Source of the DNA: Marinagarivorans sp.
GTDB taxonomy: Bacteria; Pseudomonadota; Gammaproteobacteria; Pseudomonadales; Cellvibrionaceae
Reading direction: 5' to 3'
Assembly (NCBI GenBank): GCA_028281865.1
Contig: JANQJB010000101.1
Location: forward strand, 1-62,768
DNA: 62,768 nucleotides
Shown here piece by piece: positions 28,172 to 38,050 of this stretch (position 1 is its first letter; every line of letters begins with the position of its first letter). The notes below the pieces were generated by a model that did not search any database, was not told where the DNA came from, and saw only the letters and a program-made list of their open reading frames with translations. A program made the position numbers and the translations under genes.

Positions 28172-29203
28172 TTAGCGCGCAAGCACTCCCCCCCCCAACA
28201 ACTGCGGTTCAATCTCCAGCGGCACACCAAAACGCTGCTTAATATCCCGTTGAATAGATTCCGCGAAGGCCAAAATTACCCCTACTTCACACTTGGCTCT
28301 ATTGGTCAACACTAAAGCCTGTTTTGGATGAACCTCGACCCCGCTCGCTTCTTTACCTTTCCAACCAGCAGAGTCAATCAGCCATGCTGCCGCCAGTTTG
28401 ATACTGCCGTCTTCTTGCGGATACTGAGGTAAATCGGGATATGCTTGTTTAAGCTGTGCGGCAAACTCGCATGAGACAATAGGATTTTTAAAAAAACTGC
28501 CGGCGTTCGGAGTTGCCAGAGGATCTGGAAGTTTCTGCTTTCGAAGACTAACAACGGCGTTAAAAACGTCAAAAGCATCTGGGTTTTTAAATTGAGCTAG
28601 CGCAGTTTGCAAAGCTGGATATATCAACTTGAGGCAAGGATTTTTTTTTAACTTTAAAACAACAGAGGAAATAATAAACTGATTTTTCAATGTGTGCTTA
28701 AAAACGCTATCGCGATAAGCAAAATCACAGTCTTTATTCGACAGAGAGGTAAATTTTTTATCGGATAGTTTTAGACCTTCTAATCGTTCAAAGACTTCAC
28801 AGAGTTCAACGCCGTAGGCACCAATATTTTGTATCGGCGCAGCACCTACAAGACCGGGAATCAAAGCTAGATTTTCTAAGCCGTAAATTTGGCGTTTTAG
28901 CGTCCATTCAACAAGCGAATGCCAATTTTCACCTGCACCTACCTCAATCCAAATATGGTCAACATCCTGGTCAATTATTTTTTTAAAATTAATTCGGCAT
29001 TGAATAACAAGGCCGGTTATTTTTGGCGCTAACAATACGTTACTGCCACCACCTATAATATGAAGGGGTAAACTATTTTTTTCTGCCCAATTAACACACT
29101 CGATTAATTCATTTTTCGAGTTAACAGAGCAAAAATATTCAGCGACGCTGGGGACGCTCAAAGTATTATAATTTTGTAATTGTACTTTGCGTTTTATATT
29201 CAT
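28172..29203 (-). CDS. murB: MurB, UDP-N-acetylenolpyruvoylglucosamine reductase
   Basis: 343 residues, type I MurB. FAD-binding block LHIIGGGSNVLL, VGAGENWHSLVEWTL, LALIPGLVGAAPIQNIGAYGVE in pieces, catalytic serine in NAGSFFKNP and the late glutamate in PLEIEPQLLGG. It makes UDP-MurNAc for peptidoglycan. Last gene of the exbB-exbD-lpxK-kdsB-PTP-murB run. Confidence 0.95.
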   Translation of the reverse strand: MNIKRKVQLQNYNTLSVPSVAEYFCSVNSKNELIECVNWAEKNSLPLHIIGGGSNVLLAPKITGLVIQCRINFKKIIDQDVDHIWIEVGAGENWHSLVEWTLKRQIYGLENLALIPGLVGAAPIQNIGAYGVELCEVFERLEGLKLSDKKFTSLSNKDCDFAYRDSVFKHTLKNQFIISSVVLKLKKNPCLKLIYPALQTALAQFKNPDAFDVFNAVVSLRKQKLPDPLATPNAGSFFKNPIVSCEFAAQLKQAYPDLPQYPQEDGSIKLAAAWLIDSAGWKGKEASGVEVHPKQALVLTNRAKCEVGVILAFAESIQRDIKQRFGVPLEIEPQLLGGGVLAR

Positions 29204-29250
29204 AAAGCCTGGATGTCTATAAAGCTTTAAGCTTATAAAAATGGAAAGAG

Positions 29251-29733
29251 TTAAAGGCGGTGGCGCGAACGTATCTCAGCGAGTAAACCTTTTGAGGCAT
29301 CCTCTACTAAATCGAGTACACATTCAAATGCATCAGCACCCAAACTGTAAGGGTCTGGGACTTCACGAAAATTCGATTGCTTTGAGTAGTCGAGAAATAA
29401 CTTGAGCTCGCCATTAAAATCCGTTGGGCACAGAGCTTCTAAATCGATAAAATTCTGCTGATCCATCGGTAAGATGTAATCAAACGCCGAGAAATCCCCT
29501 GTTGCAACCTGGCGTCCACGCAAATGCGAAATATCACAGCCGCGACTCAGTGCTGCTTTTTGACTACGCGGATCTGGCGAGTAACCGACGTGCCAATCCG
29601 AAGTGCCAGCAGAATCGATACCGACTTTATCGCTTAAACCTGCTTCATTTACAATGCCCTGAAAAATGCCTTCCGCAGTTGGAGAGCGACAAATATTTCC
29701 TAAACACACAAATAATACGTTTACTTGAGACAC
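29251..29733 (-). CDS. Low-molecular-weight protein tyrosine phosphatase
   Basis: 160 residues from GTG, preceded by GAGGTG. The CX5R loop is in FVCLGNICRSPTAEG, and the catalytic aspartate in VPDPYSLG. Family members act on phosphotyrosine in exopolysaccharide regulators or on arginine phosphate; here the gene is embedded between kdsB and murB, as in pseudomonads, so a general role is as likely as a capsule one. Confidence 0.93.
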   Translation of the reverse strand: MSQVNVLFVCLGNICRSPTAEGIFQGIVNEAGLSDKVGIDSAGTSDWHVGYSPDPRSQKAALSRGCDISHLRGRQVATGDFSAFDYILPMDQQNFIDLEALCPTDFNGELKLFLDYSKQSNFREVPDPYSLGADAFECVLDLVEDASKGLLAEIRSRHRL

Positions 29734-29756
29734 TAATCACCTCGCCAATCTCAAAA

Positions 29757-30509
29757 TTAGTTATTTAACTGCGCAATTACCCGCTGTAAATCCTGCTCGG
29801 TATCAACTCCGGCAGGAACATCTTCACAAGCACTTGCCACATGAATCTTTTCACCATTTGCCAAAATACGCAGCTGTTCCAATTTTTCAACTTTTTCTAA
29901 TTCGGAAACCGGCCAAGCAACAAATTTATTTAGCAACGCGACACGATAGGCATATATCCCAATATGACGTTTTGCATTAACAACTGGCCCCGATATCTCC
30001 TGTTCAAACTCTTCGCGGTGCCAAGGTATAGGTGCACGCGAAAAATACAGTGCAATATCCGACTGATCCGTTACAACTTTCACCGCATTCGAATTAAAAA
30101 TAACCGTTTTGTTATTAATGTCCTCGCTGAGAGTTGCGGCACTCGCATGAGAGTTCGACGCCAAATTACTTGCAACTTGCTCTATAACCGCCGCTGGCAT
30201 TAAAGGTTCATCGCCCTGCACATTCACTACGATCTCGTTGTCGGAAAGGCCAAGAATCTGTACAGCTTCTTGCAGGCGGTCTGTACCCGATGGGTGATCG
30301 GCACGCGTCATTATGCTGTTTCCACCGAACGCATTGACAGCGTCAACAATGCGCTGATCATCTGTCGCAACTGTGACACTTTCTGCTGAACACCCGCTAG
30401 CACACTGATAGACGCGTTCTATCATCGTTTTTCCAGCAATTATTTTTAACGGTTTGCCAGACAAGCGCTGTGACTGAAAGCGTGCGGGAATAACAATATG
30501 AAAATTCAT
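29757..30509 (-). CDS. kdsB: KdsB, CMP-KDO synthetase
   Basis: 250 residues from ATG 30509 ([16 protein letters not shown]). Nucleotidyltransferase motifs: [49 protein letters not shown]. It activates KDO with CTP for lipid A core assembly. It starts 11 bases behind the lpxK stop. Confidence 0.96.
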   Translation of the reverse strand: MNFHIVIPARFQSQRLSGKPLKIIAGKTMIERVYQCASGCSAESVTVATDDQRIVDAVNAFGGNSIMTRADHPSGTDRLQEAVQILGLSDNEIVVNVQGDEPLMPAAVIEQVASNLASNSHASAATLSEDINNKTVIFNSNAVKVVTDQSDIALYFSRAPIPWHREEFEQEISGPVVNAKRHIGIYAYRVALLNKFVAWPVSELEKVEKLEQLRILANGEKIHVASACEDVPAGVDTEQDLQRVIAQLNN

Positions 30510-30520
30510 CAACCTATTTA

Positions 30521-31543
30521 TTACTTTAACAAGTGATTAACACGTTCTTCAAAACTATCGAGAAATTCTGTGGGCAGCTTTGCTTCAACTTGCAACGCCC
30601 ACCAATCAGGCCGTGCAAAACTACTACATTTAACTGCATCTTTTTCTGTCATCAAAACCGGCAAACCAATAAAGTTGGCAAAATCATGTGGTTTAAATTG
30701 ATGGTGATCATCGAAAGTATGGGGCTCAAAATCGACACCAACAGAATTTAATGTGGCATAAAAACGCTCGGGATTTCCAATCGCGCAAACAGCAGCCGGC
30801 TTACGACGCCCATCAAGCGCCAGCTGCGAGCGTAATTCTGTCAGCGTTTTTTTTTCTCCTGTTTGTACGTTTACCCATAAACTTGGCTGCAATTCAAAGC
30901 CATGCGCAGAACAAGCTTTGGAGAACATTAATATTTCTTTTTTTATCGTTTGATTTAACAAAATATAATCACATTTCTGTATGCGGCCCACAGACTCGCG
31001 CAAAGGCCCAATTGGCATACACCAACCATTGCCAAATTGACGTGCTGCATCAACTACAACAATTTCGATATCGCGAGCAAGTCGGTAATGCTGCAAACCA
31101 TCGTCACAAAGCAATACGGTGCAATCGGTTTCAGCCAAAATTTTCTTCGCTGCAGCGACACGATCTGTACCAATATAAACCGGTACCCCTGTCATCTGCG
31201 CAAGCATCACAGGTTCATCGCCGAAAACCTGCGGGCTAGATGTCGCGTTAACGGCGGCGACACCTTTCAAGCTACCGCCGTAGCCACGTGAAATAATACC
31301 GGGTTTAAAGCCATTTGCTTGTAAGCGTCTTGTCAAAGCGGCAATTACCGGCGTCTTGCCAGTGCCGCCAACCACAATATTGCCTACGATAATGACCGGG
31401 CAATTAACTTTCTGCGCCGTTAAACACAAATAAAATCGCCTGAGCGCACTAATGATAATAAATTTAATATGCAGAGGAAGCAGCAACCACAACCACGTCG
31501 GTCGCGAATACCATTGCTGTTCTATGGAGGCGCGTAAACTCAC
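30521..31543 (-). CDS. lpxK: LpxK, tetraacyldisaccharide 4'-kinase
   Basis: 340 residues from GTG. An N-terminal membrane helix, Walker A in [31 protein letters not shown] with the catalytic Asp/His, and MTEKDAVKC near the end. It phosphorylates the 4' position of the lipid A disaccharide at the inner membrane. It follows exbD; the YcaR/Trm112-like small gene often found between lpxK and kdsB is missing. Confidence 0.95.
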   Translation of the reverse strand: MSLRASIEQQWYSRPTWLWLLLPLHIKFIIISALRRFYLCLTAQKVNCPVIIVGNIVVGGTGKTPVIAALTRRLQANGFKPGIISRGYGGSLKGVAAVNATSSPQVFGDEPVMLAQMTGVPVYIGTDRVAAAKKILAETDCTVLLCDDGLQHYRLARDIEIVVVDAARQFGNGWCMPIGPLRESVGRIQKCDYILLNQTIKKEILMFSKACSAHGFELQPSLWVNVQTGEKKTLTELRSQLALDGRRKPAAVCAIGNPERFYATLNSVGVDFEPHTFDDHHQFKPHDFANFIGLPVLMTEKDAVKCSSFARPDWWALQVEAKLPTEFLDSFEERVNHLLK

Positions 31544-31585
31544 AGAGGCAATCTACATCTCATGCGACTGCGGCTGCGTGCGCAG

Positions 31586-32011
31586 CTATTCTGCCGCACC
31601 TTCAGGCCGCTTGGTGGTAACCTTCATATTGACATAGCCCAAGCGCCCAGCGATATCCATGGCCATCACAACCGATTGATAGGGGACTTTAGCGTCAGCA
31701 GTAATCACAAACGGCAGATCGGTTTTACCCTGCCCTACTGATTCGATTGCCTTTTTCAGTGTATTTAACTGTTTATTGACCAAAGGCTTACCATTAACAG
31801 AATAACCACCATCCGCGTTAATCAAAACTTCGATCAACTCAGCAATTTCAGGCATCGGTTCGCCTTCAGCTTCCGGCAAATCGAGTTTCAAGTGCGTTTC
31901 TTTGGTGAAGGTCGTCGACACCATAAAGAAAATAAGCAATAAAAAAACAACATCGATTAATGGCGTAAGGTTAACACCTTCATCCGACCTTGATTGACGA
32001 CGAAATTGCAC
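31586..32011 (-). CDS. exbD: ExbD/TolR-type biopolymer transport protein
   Basis: 141 residues from GTG. One membrane helix with the family's conserved aspartate in NLTPLIDVVFLLLIFF (about residues 15-35), then a periplasmic domain ending RLGYVNMKVTTKRP. It works with the ExbB/TolQ-like channel encoded 20 bp upstream to harness proton motive force. Placement in an lpxK operon is common and leaves the energised partner open. Confidence 0.93.
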   Translation of the reverse strand: MQFRRQSRSDEGVNLTPLIDVVFLLLIFFMVSTTFTKETHLKLDLPEAEGEPMPEIAELIEVLINADGGYSVNGKPLVNKQLNTLKKAIESVGQGKTDLPFVITADAKVPYQSVVMAMDIAGRLGYVNMKVTTKRPEGAAE

Positions 32012-32031
32012 GGCTAAACTCCCCGCTATTA

Positions 32032-32658
32032 TTAGACAGCTTTGAGATCAACGCGGCGATCGTTGTGCAACACATCGACCAATTTAACAGCATCCTGCTC
32101 CATCGTTACAACAAGTCCATCCATTTTGCGCAGGAAGTAACGGTGGCTAATCATCGCAGGAATCGCAACGCTCAAACCGGCAGCCGTTGTAATCAGCGCT
32201 TGTGAAATACCCCCGGCCAGAACACCGGCATTGCCCGTACCCTCAAGCATAATTGCGGAGAAAACCTTAATCATACCGATTACCGTACCGAGCAAACCCA
32301 GCAAAGGCGTAATAGCAGCGATTGTGCCAAGGATCGTAAGGTAGCGCTCTAAATCGTGAATCACCTGGTTTGCAGCTTCTTCAATGCTGTCTTTCATCAC
32401 GTCACGACCGTGGCGCGAGTTACTTAAGCCCGCCGCCAATATACGCCCGAGGGGGCTAGAGCGACGTAAATCTTTTAATTTGTCTCCGTCAAACTGATTG
32501 TTCTGGATCATATTCCACACATCGCCTAACAAGGTGCGAGGAGCAATTTTCTCGGGCTTGAGTGTCCAAAAACGTTCAGCCGTAATCGCGATCACAGCAA
32601 TTGAACACAAAATAATGGGAATCATAAGCCAACCGCCGGCTACGACTATATTATCCAC
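32032..32658 (-). CDS. exbB: ExbB/TolQ/MotA-type proton channel
   Basis: 208 residues from GTG with GGAGGATC upstream. Three membrane segments; the cytoplasmic loop and the signature LTILGTIAAITPLLGLLGTV in pieces and TTAAGLSVAIPAMI near residue 155-170. It forms the proton channel with the adjacent ExbD. First gene of the run that continues to murB. Confidence 0.94.
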   Translation of the reverse strand: MDNIVVAGGWLMIPIILCSIAVIAITAERFWTLKPEKIAPRTLLGDVWNMIQNNQFDGDKLKDLRRSSPLGRILAAGLSNSRHGRDVMKDSIEEAANQVIHDLERYLTILGTIAAITPLLGLLGTVIGMIKVFSAIMLEGTGNAGVLAGGISQALITTAAGLSVAIPAMISHRYFLRKMDGLVVTMEQDAVKLVDVLHNDRRVDLKAV

Positions 32659-32819
32659 AAAGATCCTCCGAGCGAGTTATCTGACAAGCGGGCTATCATA
32701 ACCATTCTCAAACTTTTTTTCGATATTGAGGGAAAAGATCTCACAACAAAGTGCGCAATTCTGCACTGGATAATCACACGCACCCTTACTATTTGCATAT
32801 TTGCATTTCATTTGTGGGA

Positions 32820-35144
32820 TTAATACCAAACGCGTGACCGCTGATGACGCTCCGCCGTTATTTGCGCATCTGACCCAAGTGACAACCAGCGAAACTGCAA
32901 CGCTCCGTCAGTTGCTGTATTGTAAAGACGACTCTGCACCCGCCGATAGCGCTCTACAACTTTAACGTTTGGATGGCCAAAACTATTATTGTAGCCTGTA
33001 GAAAATACAACGTGACGTGGTCTAAGGTGCTTCACCAATGCGCTCGTTGACGAGCTAATACTGCCGTGATGAGGAGCAATCAGCAGCTCGATATCTCTCG
33101 GTAACACGCCTTGAAGCAGCAGTTTTTTCTCAATTTCCGCTTCAATATCGCCCATCAATAAAATTCGCTTGTTGCCAAACTGCAGTAGAATCACACACGA
33201 AGCATTATTGCCTGAATAACTAGCTGTCGCATCTGGCCATAATACGCTGAATTCAATCACTCCCTGTCGCCAACGTTGCCCCTGCTGACAGGGCTCTCCC
33301 GCCGATTCCGGTTGGTCGGACACTTCTCCTCTCGTTAGCTTGGTTACCGAAAAGTTTCTCAACAGCGGTTCCGTTCCGCCGCTATGATCATTGTCGTTGT
33401 GACTGACCAGCAAATGAAACTCACGAATTCCATTTTGGCGCAGAAATGGACTAACAATCCGCTCACCCACGTTAAAACGGTCTGAAAAGTGAGCACCTGT
33501 GTCATATACCGCTGTATTTTCAGGTGTCTGGATTACAACCGAAAGTCCCTGGCCAACATCGAGTACGGTAAGCGTTAAGAGGTCTCGACCTGCTTCGTGA
33601 CTCAGCGCCAACGCCACTAAAACGCTCGCAGGCAGATAAGGTTTAATCACACCTTTTGGTACTAAGATGAGCAAATTTGAAATCACAATGGCGCAAATTA
33701 ACATCCACGAAAGGTGCCGACTCGGAGACCAATTCGCGTACTCGAAGTCGGCTAACTGTGTTAACCCCTCCCATAACCACAAAAATATTTCGTCGAGCAG
33801 AAACAAAATGAAACCAAAGTCAAACGCTACAGAAAGCGCACTTGCGACAAGCAAAAAAGGAACTATCACAACAGTCACAACCGGAACGGCTACCAAATTA
33901 GCTAACGGGGCGACTAAACTGATGTTTTGGCCCAAAACCCAAAGTGGTACAGCTAAACCCAGTGCCAATACAAACTGCATTTTGATCAACTTACGTAATT
34001 TACCCCCCTGTTCGCGCCGACCGCTGAAGCATAAAAACAAGCAGAAAACAGCTAAGAAGGAGAGCCAAAACCCGGAATTTAGAATAGCGAATGGGTTGAT
34101 AAGGGAAACGACAGCAAACACCAGTGCAAGTGCTTGTAAACGATTGATTTTGATACCCAAACAAAGACAATAGTTAACAATCACAACCGCAACCAAAGCC
34201 CTTTGCGTTGGGATGCTAAAGCTTGCTAGCGCTGCGTAAAATGCCGCAAATAGACAAGACAGCAACGGTGGAAAAAAACGCATCAATATGCCGTCTTGCA
34301 ATTGTCGATTGAGCACAGCGATTTTGCCGACAAAAACTCCGAGAATATAACCAAACCAGGCAATAAACCCTACGTGCAGGCCTGAAATTGCCATCAGGTG
34401 AATTGTTCCTGTCTTCTGTAAAACACGCCAATCCGCACTGGTAATTAATGATTTTTCGCCCACGGCCAGGGCCAGAAAAAAACGGGAGGATTGCAGCTCG
34501 CTGTTTAATAGGTATTGCTGGATTCCCTGGCGATAGCGCTTGAAAGCTGACAGCGGTGTTTGGTTTATTAAATTATGGCGCAGTTTGTTTTTTACATAAC
34601 CCGTAGCGGCATAGCCCTCCGCTAGCAACCAAGCTTGGTAATCAAACCCACCTGGGTTCACGGTTCCGCGGGGTCGTTTTAATCTGACGGTGCTCATCCA
34701 CTCTTGGTTTAGCTTAAGCTTTGGACTTCCGTACCAAGAGAGTTTTATTTGTTTGCCTATAAGCCATTCGGGATCAGGGAAGCAGCCTCCGTTCGAACTA
34801 GACTCAATCTCAGTTACCCTCGCTTTTAACCGCGCTATCGGTCTTAATTCGCTTGCCAAGCTCGGCTCGATTCTTTCAATCAAAAAGTGAATTTTGTGGT
34901 CGCTGTTGTCACAGCTTTTAGGAAGCTGACCCGATATGATATAGCTCAGATGCATCTGCCCGAAAAATGCTCCCAATAAAAAAGCGGCAGTTGCCCCGGC
35001 AATTTTATTAACGGCCTTGCCACAATTGATAAATGCAAAAATACCAGAAACAAAAAATAAAGCTGGGAATAAATACCGAGGAGGGAAGTCTGGGTAAAGT
35101 GCAATATGAAGCGCGCCACACGCAAAAAGAATGAGCTTTTCCAT
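32820..35144 (-). CDS. comEC: ComEC/Rec2 DNA-uptake channel protein
   Basis: 774 residues. Many membrane helices with the ComEC core (LMAISGLHVGFIAWFGYILG in pieces) and a C-terminal metallo-beta-lactamase-like domain (LDVGQGLSVVIQ, VSHNDNDHSGG, LMGDIEAEIE, APHHGS). It would translocate single-stranded DNA across the inner membrane during transformation. Full-length and intact. It sits between the lol block and exbB, as in pseudomonads. Confidence 0.94.
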   Translation of the reverse strand: MEKLILFACGALHIALYPDFPPRYLFPALFFVSGIFAFINCGKAVNKIAGATAAFLLGAFFGQMHLSYIISGQLPKSCDNSDHKIHFLIERIEPSLASELRPIARLKARVTEIESSSNGGCFPDPEWLIGKQIKLSWYGSPKLKLNQEWMSTVRLKRPRGTVNPGGFDYQAWLLAEGYAATGYVKNKLRHNLINQTPLSAFKRYRQGIQQYLLNSELQSSRFFLALAVGEKSLITSADWRVLQKTGTIHLMAISGLHVGFIAWFGYILGVFVGKIAVLNRQLQDGILMRFFPPLLSCLFAAFYAALASFSIPTQRALVAVVIVNYCLCLGIKINRLQALALVFAVVSLINPFAILNSGFWLSFLAVFCLFLCFSGRREQGGKLRKLIKMQFVLALGLAVPLWVLGQNISLVAPLANLVAVPVVTVVIVPFLLVASALSVAFDFGFILFLLDEIFLWLWEGLTQLADFEYANWSPSRHLSWMLICAIVISNLLILVPKGVIKPYLPASVLVALALSHEAGRDLLTLTVLDVGQGLSVVIQTPENTAVYDTGAHFSDRFNVGERIVSPFLRQNGIREFHLLVSHNDNDHSGGTEPLLRNFSVTKLTRGEVSDQPESAGEPCQQGQRWRQGVIEFSVLWPDATASYSGNNASCVILLQFGNKRILLMGDIEAEIEKKLLLQGVLPRDIELLIAPHHGSISSSTSALVKHLRPRHVVFSTGYNNSFGHPNVKVVERYRRVQSRLYNTATDGALQFRWLSLGSDAQITAERHQRSRVWY

Positions 35145-35316
35145 AAGCTGTCCGGTCCTTTTCGATCTTTTTCCTTGTTCGTTTTTTAGGCCATCGGGCG
35201 ACCAATGACCAGCGTATCCAAAAAATCCAAGTGCCCACTATAACACGTGTTGCGTCGCTAGTCTTAGCTATCGATTCCCGGCATAATAGCGGCCCTTTTT
35301 GAAGTAACGATAAAAC

Positions 35317-35826
35317 ATGCCGCGCAATTTTATTAAAAAATGGACCCCGACACCTGAGCGAGTCCGAAAAATACGAGGTCTGCGTTTTTTAGGGCGGCTA
35401 CTAGACGACCCGTATATTTTTCATTTAAATCGGCGCTCGGTTTCCGTCGCTTTTTTTATCGGCTTGTTTATCTGCTTTCTACCTATACTCGGTCAAATTC
35501 CGTTAGCGGCAGTCGCTGCATTGGTATTTCGCTGTAACTTGCCTATTACCTTGCTACTTGTTTGGATCAGTAATCCTTTTACATTTCCATTTATCTATTT
35601 TGCTTGTTACCGTTTCGGCGCTTTACTTTTACGCCGTCCCGTTATCGATGTGCAGTTTGATTTATCGTGGCAGTGGTTCACTACTACTTTTCAACAAATC
35701 TGGGAACCATTTGTTTTAGGAAGCCTTATTGCATCATTATTTTTTGGCTGTTTGGGTTATGTGAGTGTGCAATGGTTTTGGCGTTGGCGTGTGCGGGTAA
35801 AGTGGCGTACGCGACGTCAAACATAA
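35317..35826 (+). CDS. DUF2062 membrane protein
   Basis: 169 residues. N-terminal basic part (KKWTPTPERVRKIRGLRFLG), then DPYIFHLNRRSVSVAFFIGLF and three hydrophobic segments with the family pattern FLPILGQIPLAAVAALVFRCNLP and ISNPFTFPFIYFACYRFG in pieces. DUF2062 proteins have no settled function. Divergent from comEC; its 3' end faces the lol genes and a hairpin element. Confidence 0.9.
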   Translation: MPRNFIKKWTPTPERVRKIRGLRFLGRLLDDPYIFHLNRRSVSVAFFIGLFICFLPILGQIPLAAVAALVFRCNLPITLLLVWISNPFTFPFIYFACYRFGALLLRRPVIDVQFDLSWQWFTTTFQQIWEPFVLGSLIASLFFGCLGYVSVQWFWRWRVRVKWRTRRQT

Positions 35827-35882
35827 CGCGCACCTCTATCCAGATTACGTCCGATTGACTTAGGTCTTCGTAGTCGGACCGT

Positions 35883-35992
35883 TTCGGTAACAGAGAGACA
35901 GTATTTCGGACCGTCGTAAACCCATCCCTGGGGACTCTGTCAAAATCGTCCACGATTTTCACAGTCCGAAATACTGTCTCTCTGTTACCGAA
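35883..35992 (-). repeat. Hairpin element A (CANGGANG family)
   Basis: Perfect 28-bp inverted repeat, arms 35883-35910 and 35965-35992. Read on the minus strand the loop holds an inner hairpin (GAAAATCG TGGA CGATTTTG-type) and then CCCA-GGGA-TGGG, a four-pair stem closing a GGA loop (CAGGGATG at 35923-35930). It lies between the convergent ends of the DUF2062 gene and the last lol gene, in sense orientation with the lol transcript. It may also terminate transcription, though no T-run follows. Confidence 0.92.
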
Positions 35993-36065
35993 CCTATTGA
36001 CCACATTGCCGATTCATCCATTGTAGCTCAGACTGAAAAAGGACCTGCCTGCGTAAACTAGTAGC

Positions 36066-37295
36066 TTATTCGTATCGCAGAGCTTCAGCCGGAGCAACAC
36101 GACTTGCGCGCCAAGAGGGATAAATTGTTGCTAAAAAACTTAAAACAATTGCCGTTGCCGAGACTTGGACAATATCCTGCCACATTATTTGTGTTGGTAA
36201 ATAAGTCAGTGGGTAAACATCGGACTGTAAGAATTGAACACCGAAATAAGTTTCGATTGCGCTCAACGATTCTTGCACAATCAGCGACAGCAGTATTCCA
36301 AATATCACTCCTAATAACGTTCCGATTACACCAATTAACGAACCCTGCACAATAAAAATCGACATTATTTTTTGTGTTGAACAGCCAAGGGTACGCAAGA
36401 TAGCAATATCGCCCTGTTTTTCTACTACGACCATTATTAAAGTCGAAACCACATTAAAAGCGGCAATCGCTACAATAAGCGACATTAGTAAGCCAACCAT
36501 TTTCTTCGACATTTGAATTGCATGATATAAATTTCCGTGGGTATTCATCCAGCTATTGCCGTAGTAGCCTGTTTCCAGCTCCAATATTATATTCCAGGCT
36601 ACACGACGTGCTTGGAATAAATCATGTAATTTAATTCTTAAGCCGGAAACACGGTCGGGAGTCGCTGACAGGCGTGCGGCATTTGCAAGAGACGTTAATA
36701 CAATGTGATTATCAATTTCCGTCCGCGTATGCAATAACGCCAGTACGGTAAAATATTTAACTTTTGGTATGCCATTGCCTTGTTCAGCATCGGGAACGAC
36801 AATCATTACCTGTTCGCCAGCACTTATATCAAGGGCACGAGCAATGTCGTAACCGAGAATCACGCTGTCTTTTTGCTCCGTCATTTGCTCGAGCACTTTC
36901 GCATCGATAAAGTCGGCAAGACGTGAAATCTTGAGTTCTAAATCAGTTTCAATGCCATAAATCATGACGGGAATTGCACTTTTTTTCACACTGATAAGTC
37001 CGTTTAGCTCGACAAACGGTGCTGACGCAATTACGCCCTCAGCCTGATCAACTTTTTTTGCCAGGGTTTGCCAATCTTTAACTCCGTCGCGATGATAAAT
37101 TGATGCTTGTGGCATTAACGCGAGAATTTTTTCCTGCAATTCGCGATTAAAGCCGTTCATGATAGAAAGTACTAAAATTAGCAGTGCAACACCGACGACC
37201 AAGCCAGCAATTGAAATGCGCGATAAAAAAGAAACCAGTTGGTTACGTTGTTTTGCGCCGGTATAGCGCCAACCGATAAAAAAAGGAATATTCAT
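36066..37295 (-). CDS. lolE: LolC/LolE-family lipoprotein-releasing permease (third gene, position of LolE)
   Basis: 409 residues, four membrane helices: one at the N-terminus (IGWRYTGAKQRNQLVSFLS start), a large periplasmic domain, and three at the C-terminus with the FtsX-like core LRTLGCSTQKIMSIF and WRASRVAPAEALRYE end. With LolD and its partner it extracts lipoproteins from the inner membrane to LolA. By position it is lolE, but ILALMPQASIY near residue 60 is closer to LolC of E. coli, so C and E may be swapped. Confidence 0.88.
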   Translation of the reverse strand: MNIPFFIGWRYTGAKQRNQLVSFLSRISIAGLVVGVALLILVLSIMNGFNRELQEKILALMPQASIYHRDGVKDWQTLAKKVDQAEGVIASAPFVELNGLISVKKSAIPVMIYGIETDLELKISRLADFIDAKVLEQMTEQKDSVILGYDIARALDISAGEQVMIVVPDAEQGNGIPKVKYFTVLALLHTRTEIDNHIVLTSLANAARLSATPDRVSGLRIKLHDLFQARRVAWNIILELETGYYGNSWMNTHGNLYHAIQMSKKMVGLLMSLIVAIAAFNVVSTLIMVVVEKQGDIAILRTLGCSTQKIMSIFIVQGSLIGVIGTLLGVIFGILLSLIVQESLSAIETYFGVQFLQSDVYPLTYLPTQIMWQDIVQVSATAIVLSFLATIYPSWRASRVAPAEALRYE

Positions 37296-37315
37296 TTAAT
37301 ACGGCTCAAAAATAT

Positions 37316-38008
37316 TTACGCAGCATCTGTAACACGCAAAATACCCTCGTGCAATTCGTAAACTGCGTTGAGCGTTTGCGCAAAATCCGCATCGTGGGTC
37401 ACGACCACAAAAGCCGTTTTTACGACCTTACTTAATTCAAGCATTAACGCTTGGATTGCCTTCGCGTTACCTGCATCTAGATTTCCTGTCGGCTCATCCA
37501 TCAACACACAGGCAGGTTCGTTGACCAATGCACGAGCTATTGCAACGCGTTGACGCTCGCCGCCAGATAGCTCCGCAGGTTTATGTTCAACCCGGTTTTC
37601 CAATCCGACACGCGCTAAAATAGCATCGGCCTTATCAGACGCGTTTTTTTTAGATTGGCCACTAATTAATAACGGCATAGCGACGTTTTCGCGTGCACTA
37701 AATTCGCCTAACAGATGATGAAATTGATAAACAAAACCTAAATTTTGATTGCGAAATCTACCTCGTTCATTTTCGGACATTGTAGAGATAGCTTTATTAT
37801 TTATCCGAACTTCACCCTCGTTTGGTCGATCTAAACCACCGAGCACATTTAACAAGGTAGACTTTCCCGCACCCGAAGCACCGACAATAGCCACACGTTC
37901 TCCAGCGTGCACAATAAGGTCTAAACCTTTTAGTACTTCGACTTTTTGCGGGCCCTGATCGTAGTATTTTACGATGTTGCAACACTCAATGATTTTTTCT
38001 TTAGTCAA
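37316..38008 (-). CDS. lolD: LolD, lipoprotein-releasing ABC ATPase
   Basis: 230 residues with a TTG start. Walker A VGASGAGKSTLLN, Q-loop VYQFHHLL, LSGGERQRVAIARAL signature, Walker B CVLMDEPTGNLD, and the switch histidine in VVVTHD. FHHLL after the Q-loop is typical of LolD. Powers the LolCE complex; gene lies between the two permease genes. Confidence 0.95.
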   Translation of the reverse strand: MTKEKIIECCNIVKYYDQGPQKVEVLKGLDLIVHAGERVAIVGASGAGKSTLLNVLGGLDRPNEGEVRINNKAISTMSENERGRFRNQNLGFVYQFHHLLGEFSARENVAMPLLISGQSKKNASDKADAILARVGLENRVEHKPAELSGGERQRVAIARALVNEPACVLMDEPTGNLDAGNAKAIQALMLELSKVVKTAFVVVTHDADFAQTLNAVYELHEGILRVTDAA

Positions 38009-38050
38009 CTACGGCACTCACTATTAAAACAAGGCTTCTTAAAGCAGCAA

